DNA of 7,948 nucleotides from Cellvibrio sp. (GTDB lineage Bacteria > Pseudomonadota > Gammaproteobacteria > Pseudomonadales > Cellvibrionaceae). Below the pieces are notes generated by a model that had not been told where the DNA came from, did no database searches, and saw nothing but the letters and a program-made list of their open reading frames with translations. This document shows, piece after piece, positions 1 to 6,233 of the stretch; within the stretch, counting starts at the first letter, position 1, and each line of letters starts with the position of its first letter. The stretch lies in assembly GCA_003524365.1 (NCBI GenBank), contig DQHS01000336.1, positions 5,917-13,864 of the forward strand. Direction: 5' to 3'. A program made the position numbers and the translations under genes.

Positions 1-94
1 TCTACTTGGTGGTGTCCTTACCAAAAGTATTGCCAACTCAATTTGGCTCTAGTCTGAAAATTGTGTTCTAGGATTGCTGAAATATAAGTTTTCC

Positions 95-126
95 CTGTAT
101 CTGCGGCGAGAATGCCGCAGATACAG
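95..126. repeat. 13-bp perfect inverted repeat (stem-loop)
   Basis: CTGTATCTGCGGC at 95-107 is perfectly repeated in inverse at 114-126, leaving a 6-nt loop. A perfect 13-bp stem with so short a loop is very unlikely by chance. No T tract follows on either strand, so it is not a canonical intrinsic terminator. It may end a gene lying upstream of the window, act as an mRNA-stabilising or processing hairpin, or serve as a protein-binding palindrome. Confidence 0.7.
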
Positions 127-150
127 ATATCAATAATAATAAAAATGTAA

Positions 151-166
151 TGTGATCGCTTTCAAT
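151..166 (+). promoter_or_regulatory. Possible CRP-type binding site
   Basis: TGTGA at 151-155 is followed six bases later by TCAAT, against the CRP consensus TGTGA-N6-TCACA: the left half is perfect and the right half matches three of five. It lies about 210 bp upstream of the GH5 start. Catabolite control of glycoside hydrolase genes is common, but a single half-degenerate site is weak evidence and could be chance. Confidence 0.22.
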
Positions 167-269
167 CAAAGAACCCTTTAATTAGTTGTCATTCCAGCTG
201 CTTGTAGAGTGGCGTGGCGGCATTGTACTGAAATTTCCGAAATTTTAATTTCCCTAAATAAATTAACAT

Positions 270-285
270 AGGAGAGCTTATGTAA
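270..285 (+). other. Strong Shine-Dalgarno with start-stop ATG-TAA
   Basis: AGGAGAG at 270-276 sits three bases before ATG at 280-282, and the next codon is TAA. It is a better ribosome-binding site than the one in front of the GH5 gene 98 bp downstream. Skipping base 283 would open a 21-codon frame to the stop at 344-346, beginning MKKSSGFKYL and ending in a short hydrophobic run, like the start of a signal peptide. It may be the decayed 5' end of a lost exported-protein gene, or a regulatory start-stop element. Chance is also possible. Confidence 0.3.
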
Positions 286-377
286 AAAATCCTCAGGTTT
301 TAAATACCTGCCTAGTAGTTTGAAGAATCTATTATTTTTTCTTTAACATTAATCATATGCAATAAAAGAGAATAATT

Positions 378-1880
378 ATGATAAAAATAATGTATATATT
401 CTGTATTTTTATTTCAGTAAGTTGGACAAGCTTGGCCGCAGCGGATGTTGCGAACGGGCGGTATGTTTTAGTCAATAAACATAGTGGTAAGGTTCTTGAT
501 GTATCTGCCGTGAGCCAAAGTAATGGTGCGACTGTGCATCAATGGACGCTCGGTGCGGGTTTGAATCAGCGCTGGGATATAGTGTCATTAGAGGATGGTT
601 ACTATTCAATTCGCGCGGCCCATAGTGCCAAGACGCTCGATGTTTGGGGCTGGAACAATAGTAATGGCACAGAAGTAAAACAATACGATTATGCTGGTAA
701 TGCTAACCAGCAGTGGGACATAGTGAATAATGGTGGGGGGTATTACCGCATTATTTCTCGCTTAAATGGAAAGGCGTTAGAGGTTGCTGGTTGGGGGACT
801 AATAATGGTGTCAAAATTCAGATGTGGGATTTCGGTAGTACCGACAATCAACTGTGGAGTTTTCAACCCGTAGGCGCTTCACGATTTAGCAAAACTGCTT
901 TTGAAATCACTGGCGACATGGCTGCCGGCTGGAACTTGGGAAATACCATGGATTCCATTGGTGGAGAAACCAACTGGGGCAACCCATTTACTGAAAGGTA
1001 TATGATTGATGCGATTGCCAAACGCGGGTTTAAAACACTGCGTATTCCCGTCACATGGAATGACAATTTATACGGCGGAAATAGCTATCTTATTCAACCC
1101 GCCTGGATGGATCGCGTAGAGAAAATTGTTAACTACGGGTTGGATAATGGTATGTACGTCATTATTAATGTTCATCATGAGGCTTGGGTCAAGCCGACAA
1201 CAGCGGATAAGAATGTAACGGCGGCACACACCAAAGCCATTTGGTCACAGATTGCAACACGTTTCAAAAATTATAATCAATATTTGATTTTTGAAACCTT
1301 CAATGAACCGCGGTCTCATTATGGTACTTCACTTGAATGGACCGGAACCCCGGAAAATTACAGCGTCATTAACGAGTTAAACAGTGTTGCTTTGGCTGCA
1401 ATTCGCGCTACTGGTGGAAACAATACAAATCGCATGATAATGATTCCTGGATATGCAGCAAGCCCGTGGAATACCCAGACTGATCATTTGACTATTCCGA
1501 ATGACGCTATGGTCGCTATATCCACCCATGGATATATTCCTTACGATTTCTCTGAGTCGGAAAATGGCCCTAAGATCTTTTCGCAAAAAGAAAAGGATTT
1601 AGTCGATTATGTATTTAATGAGTTAAACAAAAAATACATCAGTAAGGGCGTTCCTGTTGTTATGGGGGAGTGGGGTACCAGCGATAAAGGCAACACCAGT
1701 GAGCGCATCGCTTATGCGAGCTATTATGCTAAAAAAGCCACAAGCGTTAACATTCCTACTGTTGTATGGGATAACAACGCATTAGGTGGAAATGGCCACA
1801 ACTACCGGCTTTATGACCGTGCTGGTAACTTCTGGCCATTTGGTAACATCGCGGATGCAATTATCTCAAGCTCAAAATAA
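378..1880 (+). CDS. Secreted GH5 (probably GH5_4) endo-beta-1,4-glucanase/xyloglucanase with N-terminal ricin-B-type trefoil domain
   Basis: This 500-residue enzyme should cleave internal beta-1,4-glucan bonds outside the cell by the retaining mechanism of GH5. A Sec signal peptide covers about residues 1-22 (hydrophobic core, then SLAAA). Residues 25-163 form a ricin-B/CBM13-like beta-trefoil with three QxW motifs at Q64-W66, Q111-W113 and Q158-W160, exactly 47 residues apart, probably a sugar-binding module. The catalytic domain spans about 171-498: GWNLGNT (184-190), conserved R222 in LRIPVTW, VHH (265-267), acid/base E310 in FETFNEPR, H384 and Y386, nucleophile E431 in MGEWG and W464 in VWDN. 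The GWNLGNT, WGNP and NEPR set is typical of GH5_4, where many members act on xyloglucan; the exact substrate is inferred. Unusually for this locus there is no serine linker. ATG 378 is preceded by a weak GAG-type Shine-Dalgarno (367-370); Met5 has none. A terminator follows 18 bp after the stop. Confidence 0.93.
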   Translation: MIKIMYIFCIFISVSWTSLAAADVANGRYVLVNKHSGKVLDVSAVSQSNGATVHQWTLGAGLNQRWDIVSLEDGYYSIRAAHSAKTLDVWGWNNSNGTEVKQYDYAGNANQQWDIVNNGGGYYRIISRLNGKALEVAGWGTNNGVKIQMWDFGSTDNQLWSFQPVGASRFSKTAFEITGDMAAGWNLGNTMDSIGGETNWGNPFTERYMIDAIAKRGFKTLRIPVTWNDNLYGGNSYLIQPAWMDRVEKIVNYGLDNGMYVIINVHHEAWVKPTTADKNVTAAHTKAIWSQIATRFKNYNQYLIFETFNEPRSHYGTSLEWTGTPENYSVINELNSVALAAIRATGGNNTNRMIMIPGYAASPWNTQTDHLTIPNDAMVAISTHGYIPYDFSESENGPKIFSQKEKDLVDYVFNELNKKYISKGVPVVMGEWGTSDKGNTSERIAYASYYAKKATSVNIPTVVWDNNALGGNGHNYRLYDRAGNFWPFGNIADAIISSSK

Positions 1881-1898
1881 TTAACTGTTTGACCCTTA

Positions 1899-1933
1899 GG
1901 GCTTGCCGAATGTATTTCGGCAGGCCCTTTTTT
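1899..1933 (+). terminator. Intrinsic terminator of the GH5 gene
   Basis: A 12-bp stem (1899-1910 with 1916-1927, one G-U pair) has a 5-nt loop and is followed at once by six T residues. It lies 18 bp after the GH5 stop codon. A homologous terminator, with compensating base-pair changes in the stem, recurs at 5960-5996. Confidence 0.9.
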
Positions 1934-1971
1934 ATCGCTGCCTGCATCTGCTAACTCTATCGCAGTCCCTG

Positions 1972-2003
1972 TACCCACTTTTTGCTTTCGGTAAAAGTGG
2001 GTA
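1972..2003. repeat. 11-bp inverted repeat
   Basis: TACCCACTTTT (1972-1982) is perfectly complementary to 1993-2003 around a 10-nt loop. No T run follows on the + strand, and the GH5 terminator has already passed. It may be a dispersed intergenic palindrome, a backup terminator or a binding site. A second smaller hairpin, CCCTAT/ATAGGG, follows at 2018-2033. Confidence 0.6.
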
Positions 2004-2189
2004 TGTATGGCATTACTCCCTATTTGCATAGGGTTTAACAATTCTTGTAAAAATAATACGAATATTTTTTATTGATAGTTATTTTTATAATGATGCTAAT
2101 TTATTTGATTCCAAGTAAGTAGTATTCAGCTGTCGCTTGTTATGTAGGCGATTGAATTGATTTTCTCCCTTGCATGGAAGCCTTTTTAT

Positions 2190-2245
2190 CAGGTGCAGTT
2201 CGGTTAGGCATTCAGATGTTCCTGACCGATTGCACCTGCTTTTTT
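2190..2245 (+). terminator. Terminator-like hairpin in the GH74 leader (possible attenuator)
   Basis: The arms 2190-2208 and 2221-2238 pair over about 17-18 positions, with one bulge and a few G-U or mismatched positions, around a 12-nt loop. The outermost pairs, CAGGTGCA with TGCACCTG, are perfect. Six T residues follow at 2240-2245, so on the + strand it has intrinsic-terminator form. No gene ends just before it: the GH5 gene already has a terminator 260 bp upstream. The GH74 start codon is 61 bp downstream. It could end a small leader RNA, stop read-through, or act as an attenuator of GH74. Confidence 0.7.
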
Positions 2246-2306
2246 ACATCATTTTTTTAATTAGCCGTCGTTTGGCATAAGGCGTTAGATCCAAGGGTAT
2301 CCATAC

Positions 2307-4733
2307 ATGAAGATATTGCAACGAATTTTATCCGCTCTTTCGGTGTTAACCGTTTGTTGCTTTGCTTCGCATACCTATGCAAATAACTATAATTGGGATG
2401 CCGTTGCGATGGGGGGGGGAGGGTTTGTCAATGCAGTTATTCCCAGCAAAACAGAACAACATTTATTTTATGCCCGTACCGATGTTGGTGGTGCGTATCG
2501 ATGGGATAATAATCGGTCTCGATGGGTTGCATTGACCGATTGGGTTTCTCAAGAGCAGATCGGGTTCTTGGGTGTAGAGTCAATCGCATTGGATTCTAAG
2601 GATTCAGCAAAACTATATATGTTGGTGGGTATTTCTTATTTTAATGGTGGTAAAACTGCAATATTAAAATCGAATGACTACGGCAATACATTCACTGTTA
2701 TCGATGTGTCAAACCAATTTAAAGCACACGGTAATGGTATGGGCAGACAAACAGGTGAAAAATTAGTTGTTGATCCACTGAATAGCGAAATTTTGTATAC
2801 GGGCAGCCGCTGGAATGGCTTATTTAAATCAACAGATGCAGGTGTTACTTGGTCCAGGTTGAGCAGCCTGAATGTAACTACGACACCCAATGAAAATGGC
2901 ATCAGTTTTGTTGTGCTCGATCCTGCGAGTGAACAAGGTGCTGCTGCAAAAAATGTTTTTGTCGGTGTCTCCCGATTTCCGTCGGTGGGGCCCAATTTCT
3001 ATTATTCAGCCGATGCGGGTCAGAGTTTTACGGTAGTAAATGGTGGCCCGACTAATTTAATGCCCCAGCGAGCTGTGTTTGACGCTCGTGGTGATTTATT
3101 AATCACTTATGCAAACGGAGCGGGACCACATGGTCGACAAGATCAACCAGAGCCGATGGATCAGGGGCAGGTATGGAAATATTCCCCAGCCAACCAACTC
3201 TGGATAAATATAACACCGGCTGGTTTTGCCAGTGCTTTTGGCGGTGTGACCGTAGATCCTAATGATTCAAATCACATTATTGTATCCAGCTGCGGTACCT
3301 ATCAGTTTCAATATGAAAGCGTCTTTGGTAACGCTTGGGGTGATCAGGTGTTTTCTACTCGCGATGGCGGAAAAAATTGGACAAATTTAATAAAGAATGG
3401 TTTTTCTCTGGATAATCAAAATATTGATTGGATTGTCGGACACGCAATTCATTGGGCTGGTTCAGTAGAGTTTGATCCTTTCAATACCAAAAATATTTAC
3501 ATCACCTCAGGCAATGGAATTTTCAAAGCACAGGATGTTGATGCTTCTCCTGTGGTGTGGTCATTTTGGGTCAAGGGCATAGAGGAAACTGTACCTTTGG
3601 ATTTGGTGAGCATACCTAATGGCCCGCTGGTTTCGGTTATCGGCGACTATGACGGTTTTGTGCATACCGATGTAACAAAATATGCCGCCATTCATACGCC
3701 ACGTATGGGAACATCAACAAGTGTGACGTTTGCTTATAACGACCCGCAGTTTATTGTTCGCGTAGGGAATTCTTTATATTACTCGGCAGATACCGGCGCA
3801 ACATGGAACAAAATGAATTTCGCTAACGGTATCAAGGGACACGCGACACTCACGGCGGATGGTAAAACCTTGGTTTATAGCCCCGGATCGACTCCTGACA
3901 ACAAAGAAATATTATTGAGCTATTACACTAAGGACTGGGGGCAAACCTGGACTGTAATCCAAGGCTTATCTATGTCAGGCGCAAGGATTGTTGCAGATAC
4001 TGTTAACAGTCAAAAACTCTACGCACTCAACGGCAATAAACTGATGGTGAGCATTGACTCTGGAGTGTCCTTTCAGCAAATGGGTACACTTCCTCATGCA
4101 AATGGATCCAAGCTGATAAGAGCTGTTCCGGGTGTTGAAGGTGGTGTATGGGTAGCGCTCTCTAGTAATGGATTGGCACAATCCTCTGACTCAGGAGCGA
4201 ATTTCACTTTGGTTCCTGGCGTGAGTGCTGCACAGGCAATTGGTTTTGGAAAAGCGGCAGAAGGTTCTGACTTTCCAGCAATTTATATCTGGGGCACTGT
4301 CAACAATCAAACCGGGATATTTGTTTCCACTGATAGAGGAAATACCTGGACAAGAATTAATGACTCCGCACATCAATATGGTGGACCGGGTAATGGCAAT
4401 TTTATAATAGGGGATATGAATACCTTTGGTACTGTTTATATGAGTACAGCAGGGCGCGGTATTGTTTATGGAAAATTGAATTCAACGGATTCTTCCAGTG
4501 CGTCTTCTGCATCCAGTGCTTTCACAACAAGTTCATCTGTTTCCTCATCACCAGTTACCTCTAGCAGCAGTGTTGCAAGCAGTTTATCGTCAGTAAGTAG
4601 TTCAGTTTCATCTATTGCAACTTCATCAGCGCCAGTTTCAGGCGGATCCAGTGGTGGTGGCTCCGTTAAAATGCTGGAATTGTTGTGTTTATTTGCATTT
4701 TTTTGCGCGCTGCGCATACGTCGTTTGTCTTAA
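2307..4733 (+). CDS. GH74 xyloglucan-specific endo-beta-1,4-glucanase, surface-anchored by a GlyGly-CTERM-like tail
   Basis: This 808-residue inverting glycoside hydrolase is expected to cut the backbone of xyloglucan. The Sec signal peptide ends near residue 25 (SHTYA). The catalytic part, about 28-725, is a double seven-bladed propeller. The family catalytic aspartates are D59 in ARTDVGGAYRW and, by motif, D447 in IGDYDGF. At least nine Asp-box-like repeats (S-x-D-x-G-x-T-W/F) are visible, at about 122, 175, 234, 350, 493, 541, 582, 626 and 674. A serine-rich linker (727-776) leads to GGSSGGGS (779-786), a hydrophobic segment (789-802) and RIRRLS. That Gly-Gly, membrane segment, basic end arrangement matches GlyGly-CTERM sorting signals processed by rhombosortase. 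No CBM is present. AAGGG at 2293-2297 supports ATG 2307. Codons 35-37 contain nine consecutive G residues. The stop lies 31 nt before the first GH62 gene, so co-transcription is likely. Confidence 0.93.
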   Translation: MKILQRILSALSVLTVCCFASHTYANNYNWDAVAMGGGGFVNAVIPSKTEQHLFYARTDVGGAYRWDNNRSRWVALTDWVSQEQIGFLGVESIALDSKDSAKLYMLVGISYFNGGKTAILKSNDYGNTFTVIDVSNQFKAHGNGMGRQTGEKLVVDPLNSEILYTGSRWNGLFKSTDAGVTWSRLSSLNVTTTPNENGISFVVLDPASEQGAAAKNVFVGVSRFPSVGPNFYYSADAGQSFTVVNGGPTNLMPQRAVFDARGDLLITYANGAGPHGRQDQPEPMDQGQVWKYSPANQLWINITPAGFASAFGGVTVDPNDSNHIIVSSCGTYQFQYESVFGNAWGDQVFSTRDGGKNWTNLIKNGFSLDNQNIDWIVGHAIHWAGSVEFDPFNTKNIYITSGNGIFKAQDVDASPVVWSFWVKGIEETVPLDLVSIPNGPLVSVIGDYDGFVHTDVTKYAAIHTPRMGTSTSVTFAYNDPQFIVRVGNSLYYSADTGATWNKMNFANGIKGHATLTADGKTLVYSPGSTPDNKEILLSYYTKDWGQTWTVIQGLSMSGARIVADTVNSQKLYALNGNKLMVSIDSGVSFQQMGTLPHANGSKLIRAVPGVEGGVWVALSSNGLAQSSDSGANFTLVPGVSAAQAIGFGKAAEGSDFPAIYIWGTVNNQTGIFVSTDRGNTWTRINDSAHQYGGPGNGNFIIGDMNTFGTVYMSTAGRGIVYGKLNSTDSSSASSASSAFTTSSSVSSSPVTSSSSVASSLSSVSSSVSSIATSSAPVSGGSSGGGSVKMLELLCLFAFFCALRIRRLS

Positions 4734-4764
4734 AAAACAGAAATTATTTTATAATAGAGAAAAA

Positions 4765-5892
4765 ATGGACACTAAAAATAGTTTTGCTAAAAAAATTTCA
4801 AAACCCTTATTTTCGTTATTTAAAGCTAACACTTTCGTTCTGGCGGCTTTTCTCGCTGGTTGTGGCGATAATATTGAAAATAGCTCCTCCTTCAAAAGTT
4901 TGTCTGGCTTGCCATCGAGTATGGCGTCGAGCGCGAGCAGCGTCCAGAGTATGTCTTCTTCCAGTTCATCAAGTGAATCGCTTGCCGCTATCTGTGATTT
5001 CCCTACGGTTTTTTCGTGGGAATCCACTCCGCCGTTGATTGTACCAAAGGCTGCTAATCACGTATCGCTCAAAGACCCTACGATTGTATATTACAATGAT
5101 CTTTATCATGTGTTTGCAACCGTGTTTGATACCAGTGCGGATGGTTGGAGTGCGGTCTATTTGAATTTTAGCGATTTTTCCGAGGCAGATTCCGCTCCCC
5201 AGATATCAATGAGAAATAAACCTTCAGGCGGTTCTGTTGCTCCGCAGGTCTTTTATTTTCGCCCCCATAACAAGTGGTACCTCATTTCCCAATGGGGCGC
5301 AAAATATTCAACGAATACGGATATCAGCAACCCGGATACCTGGACCGCCCCCAAATCATTGTTAGCTAATGGTTTAAATATTGGGCTTGATTACTGGGTC
5401 ATTTGCGATAAAGCCTATTGCCATTTATTTTTCTCAGGTGATGATAGAAATCTATATCGTTCAAAAACCGGCATCGATAACTTCCCCAACTTTTCTGGCT
5501 ATGAAATTGTAATGTCAGATGAAGTGGGCAAATTGTTTGAAGGCCCTAGTGTTTACAAAGTGGAAGGCAAAAATGAGTATTTGCTGTTAGTTGAAGCTTA
5601 TGATCCTCGTTACTATAGGTCATGGACATCAACTAGTTTAGATGGCCCTTGGGTGCCTTTGGCTGACAAACAATCCGCGCCTTTTGCTGGTCCAGTTAAC
5701 GTCAGCTACCCAGGAAAAACATGGAGTAATGGTATTAGCCAAGGGGAATTGATCCGCTCAGGCTACGATGAAAAATTGGAAATTAACCCCTGTAATATGC
5801 AGTTTCTTTATCAGGGTTTTGATCCGGCAGCCTCAACCCCTAACTACACCCATTTGCCTTATCGGTTAGGATTGTTAAAAGCAAAGTGGTGA
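4765..5892 (+). CDS. GH62 alpha-L-arabinofuranosidase lipoprotein (copy 1)
   Basis: This 375-residue enzyme should release alpha-L-arabinofuranosyl side chains, in GH62 usually from arabinoxylan. A long basic N-terminus leads to a hydrophobic segment and lipobox LAGC with C33 as lipidation site; Gly at +2 favours the outer membrane. A serine-rich linker (39-71) precedes the five-bladed GH62 propeller (77-375). Motif-based catalytic candidates are D104 in KDPT (base), D209 in LDYWVICD and E259 in LFEGPSVYK (acid). Two positions depart from the usual family pattern: G260 where FEA is expected, and Q326 where ISHGE is expected. Copy 2 keeps the usual residue at both. I start at ATG 4765 behind AGAGA. 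The frame stays open upstream to 4615, but that would overlap GH74 and put 50 untypical residues before the signal. It sits 31 nt behind GH74, so probably shares its transcript. Confidence 0.92.
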   Translation: MDTKNSFAKKISKPLFSLFKANTFVLAAFLAGCGDNIENSSSFKSLSGLPSSMASSASSVQSMSSSSSSSESLAAICDFPTVFSWESTPPLIVPKAANHVSLKDPTIVYYNDLYHVFATVFDTSADGWSAVYLNFSDFSEADSAPQISMRNKPSGGSVAPQVFYFRPHNKWYLISQWGAKYSTNTDISNPDTWTAPKSLLANGLNIGLDYWVICDKAYCHLFFSGDDRNLYRSKTGIDNFPNFSGYEIVMSDEVGKLFEGPSVYKVEGKNEYLLLVEAYDPRYYRSWTSTSLDGPWVPLADKQSAPFAGPVNVSYPGKTWSNGISQGELIRSGYDEKLEINPCNMQFLYQGFDPAASTPNYTHLPYRLGLLKAKW

Positions 5893-5917
5893 TCTCTGTT
5901 GTAAAAGGGTATGGGTA
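4963..5917 (+). repeat. Duplicated GH62 unit, copy 1
   Basis: Nucleotide similarity to 6441-7400 begins in the serine linker, where AGTTCATCAAGTGA is identical in both. It covers the whole catalytic domain and continues about 25 bp past the stop codon (GATCTCTG...GTAAAA...GGGTA). The signal peptide and most of the linker are not part of the duplicated unit. Confidence 0.9.
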
Positions 5918-5919
5918 GC

Positions 5920-5943
5920 GCGATTATTTCAAGTTCAAAATAA
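5920..5943 (+). pseudogene. Relic 3' end of a GH5 gene
   Basis: Starting 27 nt after the GH62 copy 1 stop, this stretch encodes AIISSSK and a stop codon, exactly the last seven residues and stop of the GH5 gene at 378-1880. The two 24-nt segments differ at three positions, all synonymous third-codon changes. Similarity continues past the stop (a shared TGTTTGACC block) into a homologous terminator. There is no GH5 body in front: a TAA at 5902-5904 precedes it in frame and GH62-derived sequence runs up to about 5917. I read it as the remaining tail of a lost GH5 paralogue. A shared mobile terminator cassette is less likely, because the coding residues match too. Confidence 0.75.
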
Positions 5944-5959
5944 CAGTATGTTTGACCTT

Positions 5960-5996
5960 GGGTCTGCCGAGTTTATTTCGGCAGACCCATTTTTTT
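5960..5996 (+). terminator. Intrinsic terminator after GH62 copy 1
   Basis: An 11-bp perfect stem (5960-5970 with 5978-5988) with a 7-nt loop is followed by seven T residues at 5990-5996. It is homologous to the GH5 terminator at 1899-1933: a C-G pair there is a T-A pair here, and a G-U pair there is a C-G pair here, so pairing has been conserved. It should end the GH74-GH62 transcript. Confidence 0.9.
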
Positions 5997-6233
5997 GCTC
6001 TCAGTAATGATCCTAGTTATGCATAACGTCTTTGGTTCCAATAATGCAATTCCCTTACTCTGCAGAACTATCACAAGATCTAAATAAACTTCAACTTTTT
6101 GTGTATTATTAGAATTTTTCGGTAAAACAATATCCCTATCTTCCCTTTCTCAATACTCTTCGATCAACTGTGTGTCTCAGGTTGATCTGTGCCAGTTATG
6201 AATTTACATAAATTAAGTATTGAGAATTTCGTA

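Larger units (their letters stand above)
1..377. other. Non-coding region upstream of the GH5 gene
   Basis: No gene can be supported here. The first 94 bases could hold the tail of an upstream gene, but each + frame gives only a short stretch ending in a stop (at 50-52, 55-57 or 69-71) and none has a recognisable signature. The rest contains a 13-bp hairpin (95-126), a CRP-like half-palindrome (151-166), a cluster of GAAATT/AATTTC palindromic motifs (230-253), a strong Shine-Dalgarno followed by ATG-TAA (270-285), and a small inverted repeat CAGGT-N7-ACCTG (294-310). A weak sigma70-like pair, TTGAAG at 320-325 and TAACAT at 344-349 with an 18-nt spacer, is the best promoter candidate I can see for the GH5 gene. 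It matches each consensus hexamer at only four of six positions. Confidence 0.6.
1881..2306. other. Intergenic region between GH5 and GH74 genes, rich in hairpins
   Basis: No coding sequence is supported; the frame on the opposite strand (1811-2041) is a shadow crossing the terminator. After the GH5 terminator come an 11-bp inverted repeat (1972-2003), a 6-bp hairpin (2018-2033) and an AT-rich stretch with a perfect -10 hexamer TATAAT at 2086-2091 but no good -35. Then there is a weak interrupted hairpin (2124-2157) and a strong terminator-like hairpin (2190-2245). If transcription starts just after the TATAAT, GH74 mRNA would carry a leader of roughly 200 nt containing that terminator. Confidence 0.6.
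5893..6233. other. Intergenic region between the two GH62 genes
   Basis: The first 25 bases are the 3' flank shared by both GH62 copies, followed by the GH5 tail relic and its terminator. From 5997 to 6233 no gene is visible. A perfect 12-bp palindrome, GTTATGCATAAC, lies at 6016-6027, though about one or two such palindromes are expected by chance in a window this size. A 7-bp inverted repeat, GATCAAC/GTTGATC, spans 6162-6187 in the leader of the second GH62 gene. No convincing sigma70 promoter pair was found, although a promoter is expected here because a terminator lies upstream. Confidence 0.6.

Noticed and set aside
1..94. Tail of an upstream gene
   Set aside because: Three + frames each end in a stop within 71 bases, and none gives a recognisable C-terminus, so no frame can be chosen.
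2678..2995. 105-codon frame on the - strand inside GH74
   Set aside because: It lies wholly within a well-supported GH74 gene and has no recognisable domain; it is a shadow frame, like 863-1066, 1377-1586, 3975-4181 and 4191-4376.
4725..4755. Promoter for GH62 copy 1 (TTGTCT and a perfect TATAAT at 4750-4755)
   Set aside because: The spacer would be 19 nt, and transcription would start at about the ATG itself, leaving no ribosome site. Co-transcription with GH74 is simpler.
4615..4764. Upstream extension of GH62 copy 1 into the GH74 gene
   Set aside because: The frame is open, but the added 50 residues overlap the GH74 tail, have no Shine-Dalgarno, and would put Cys-rich untypical sequence before a clear lipoprotein signal.
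4685..5038. 117-codon + frame overlapping the GH74-GH62 junction
   Set aside because: It is out of frame with both real genes and combines shifted readings of the GH74 tail and the GH62 signal and linker.
6016..6027. Perfect 12-bp palindrome GTTATGCATAAC as an operator
   Set aside because: One or two perfect 12-bp palindromes are expected by chance in about 8 kb, and no second copy was seen near another promoter.
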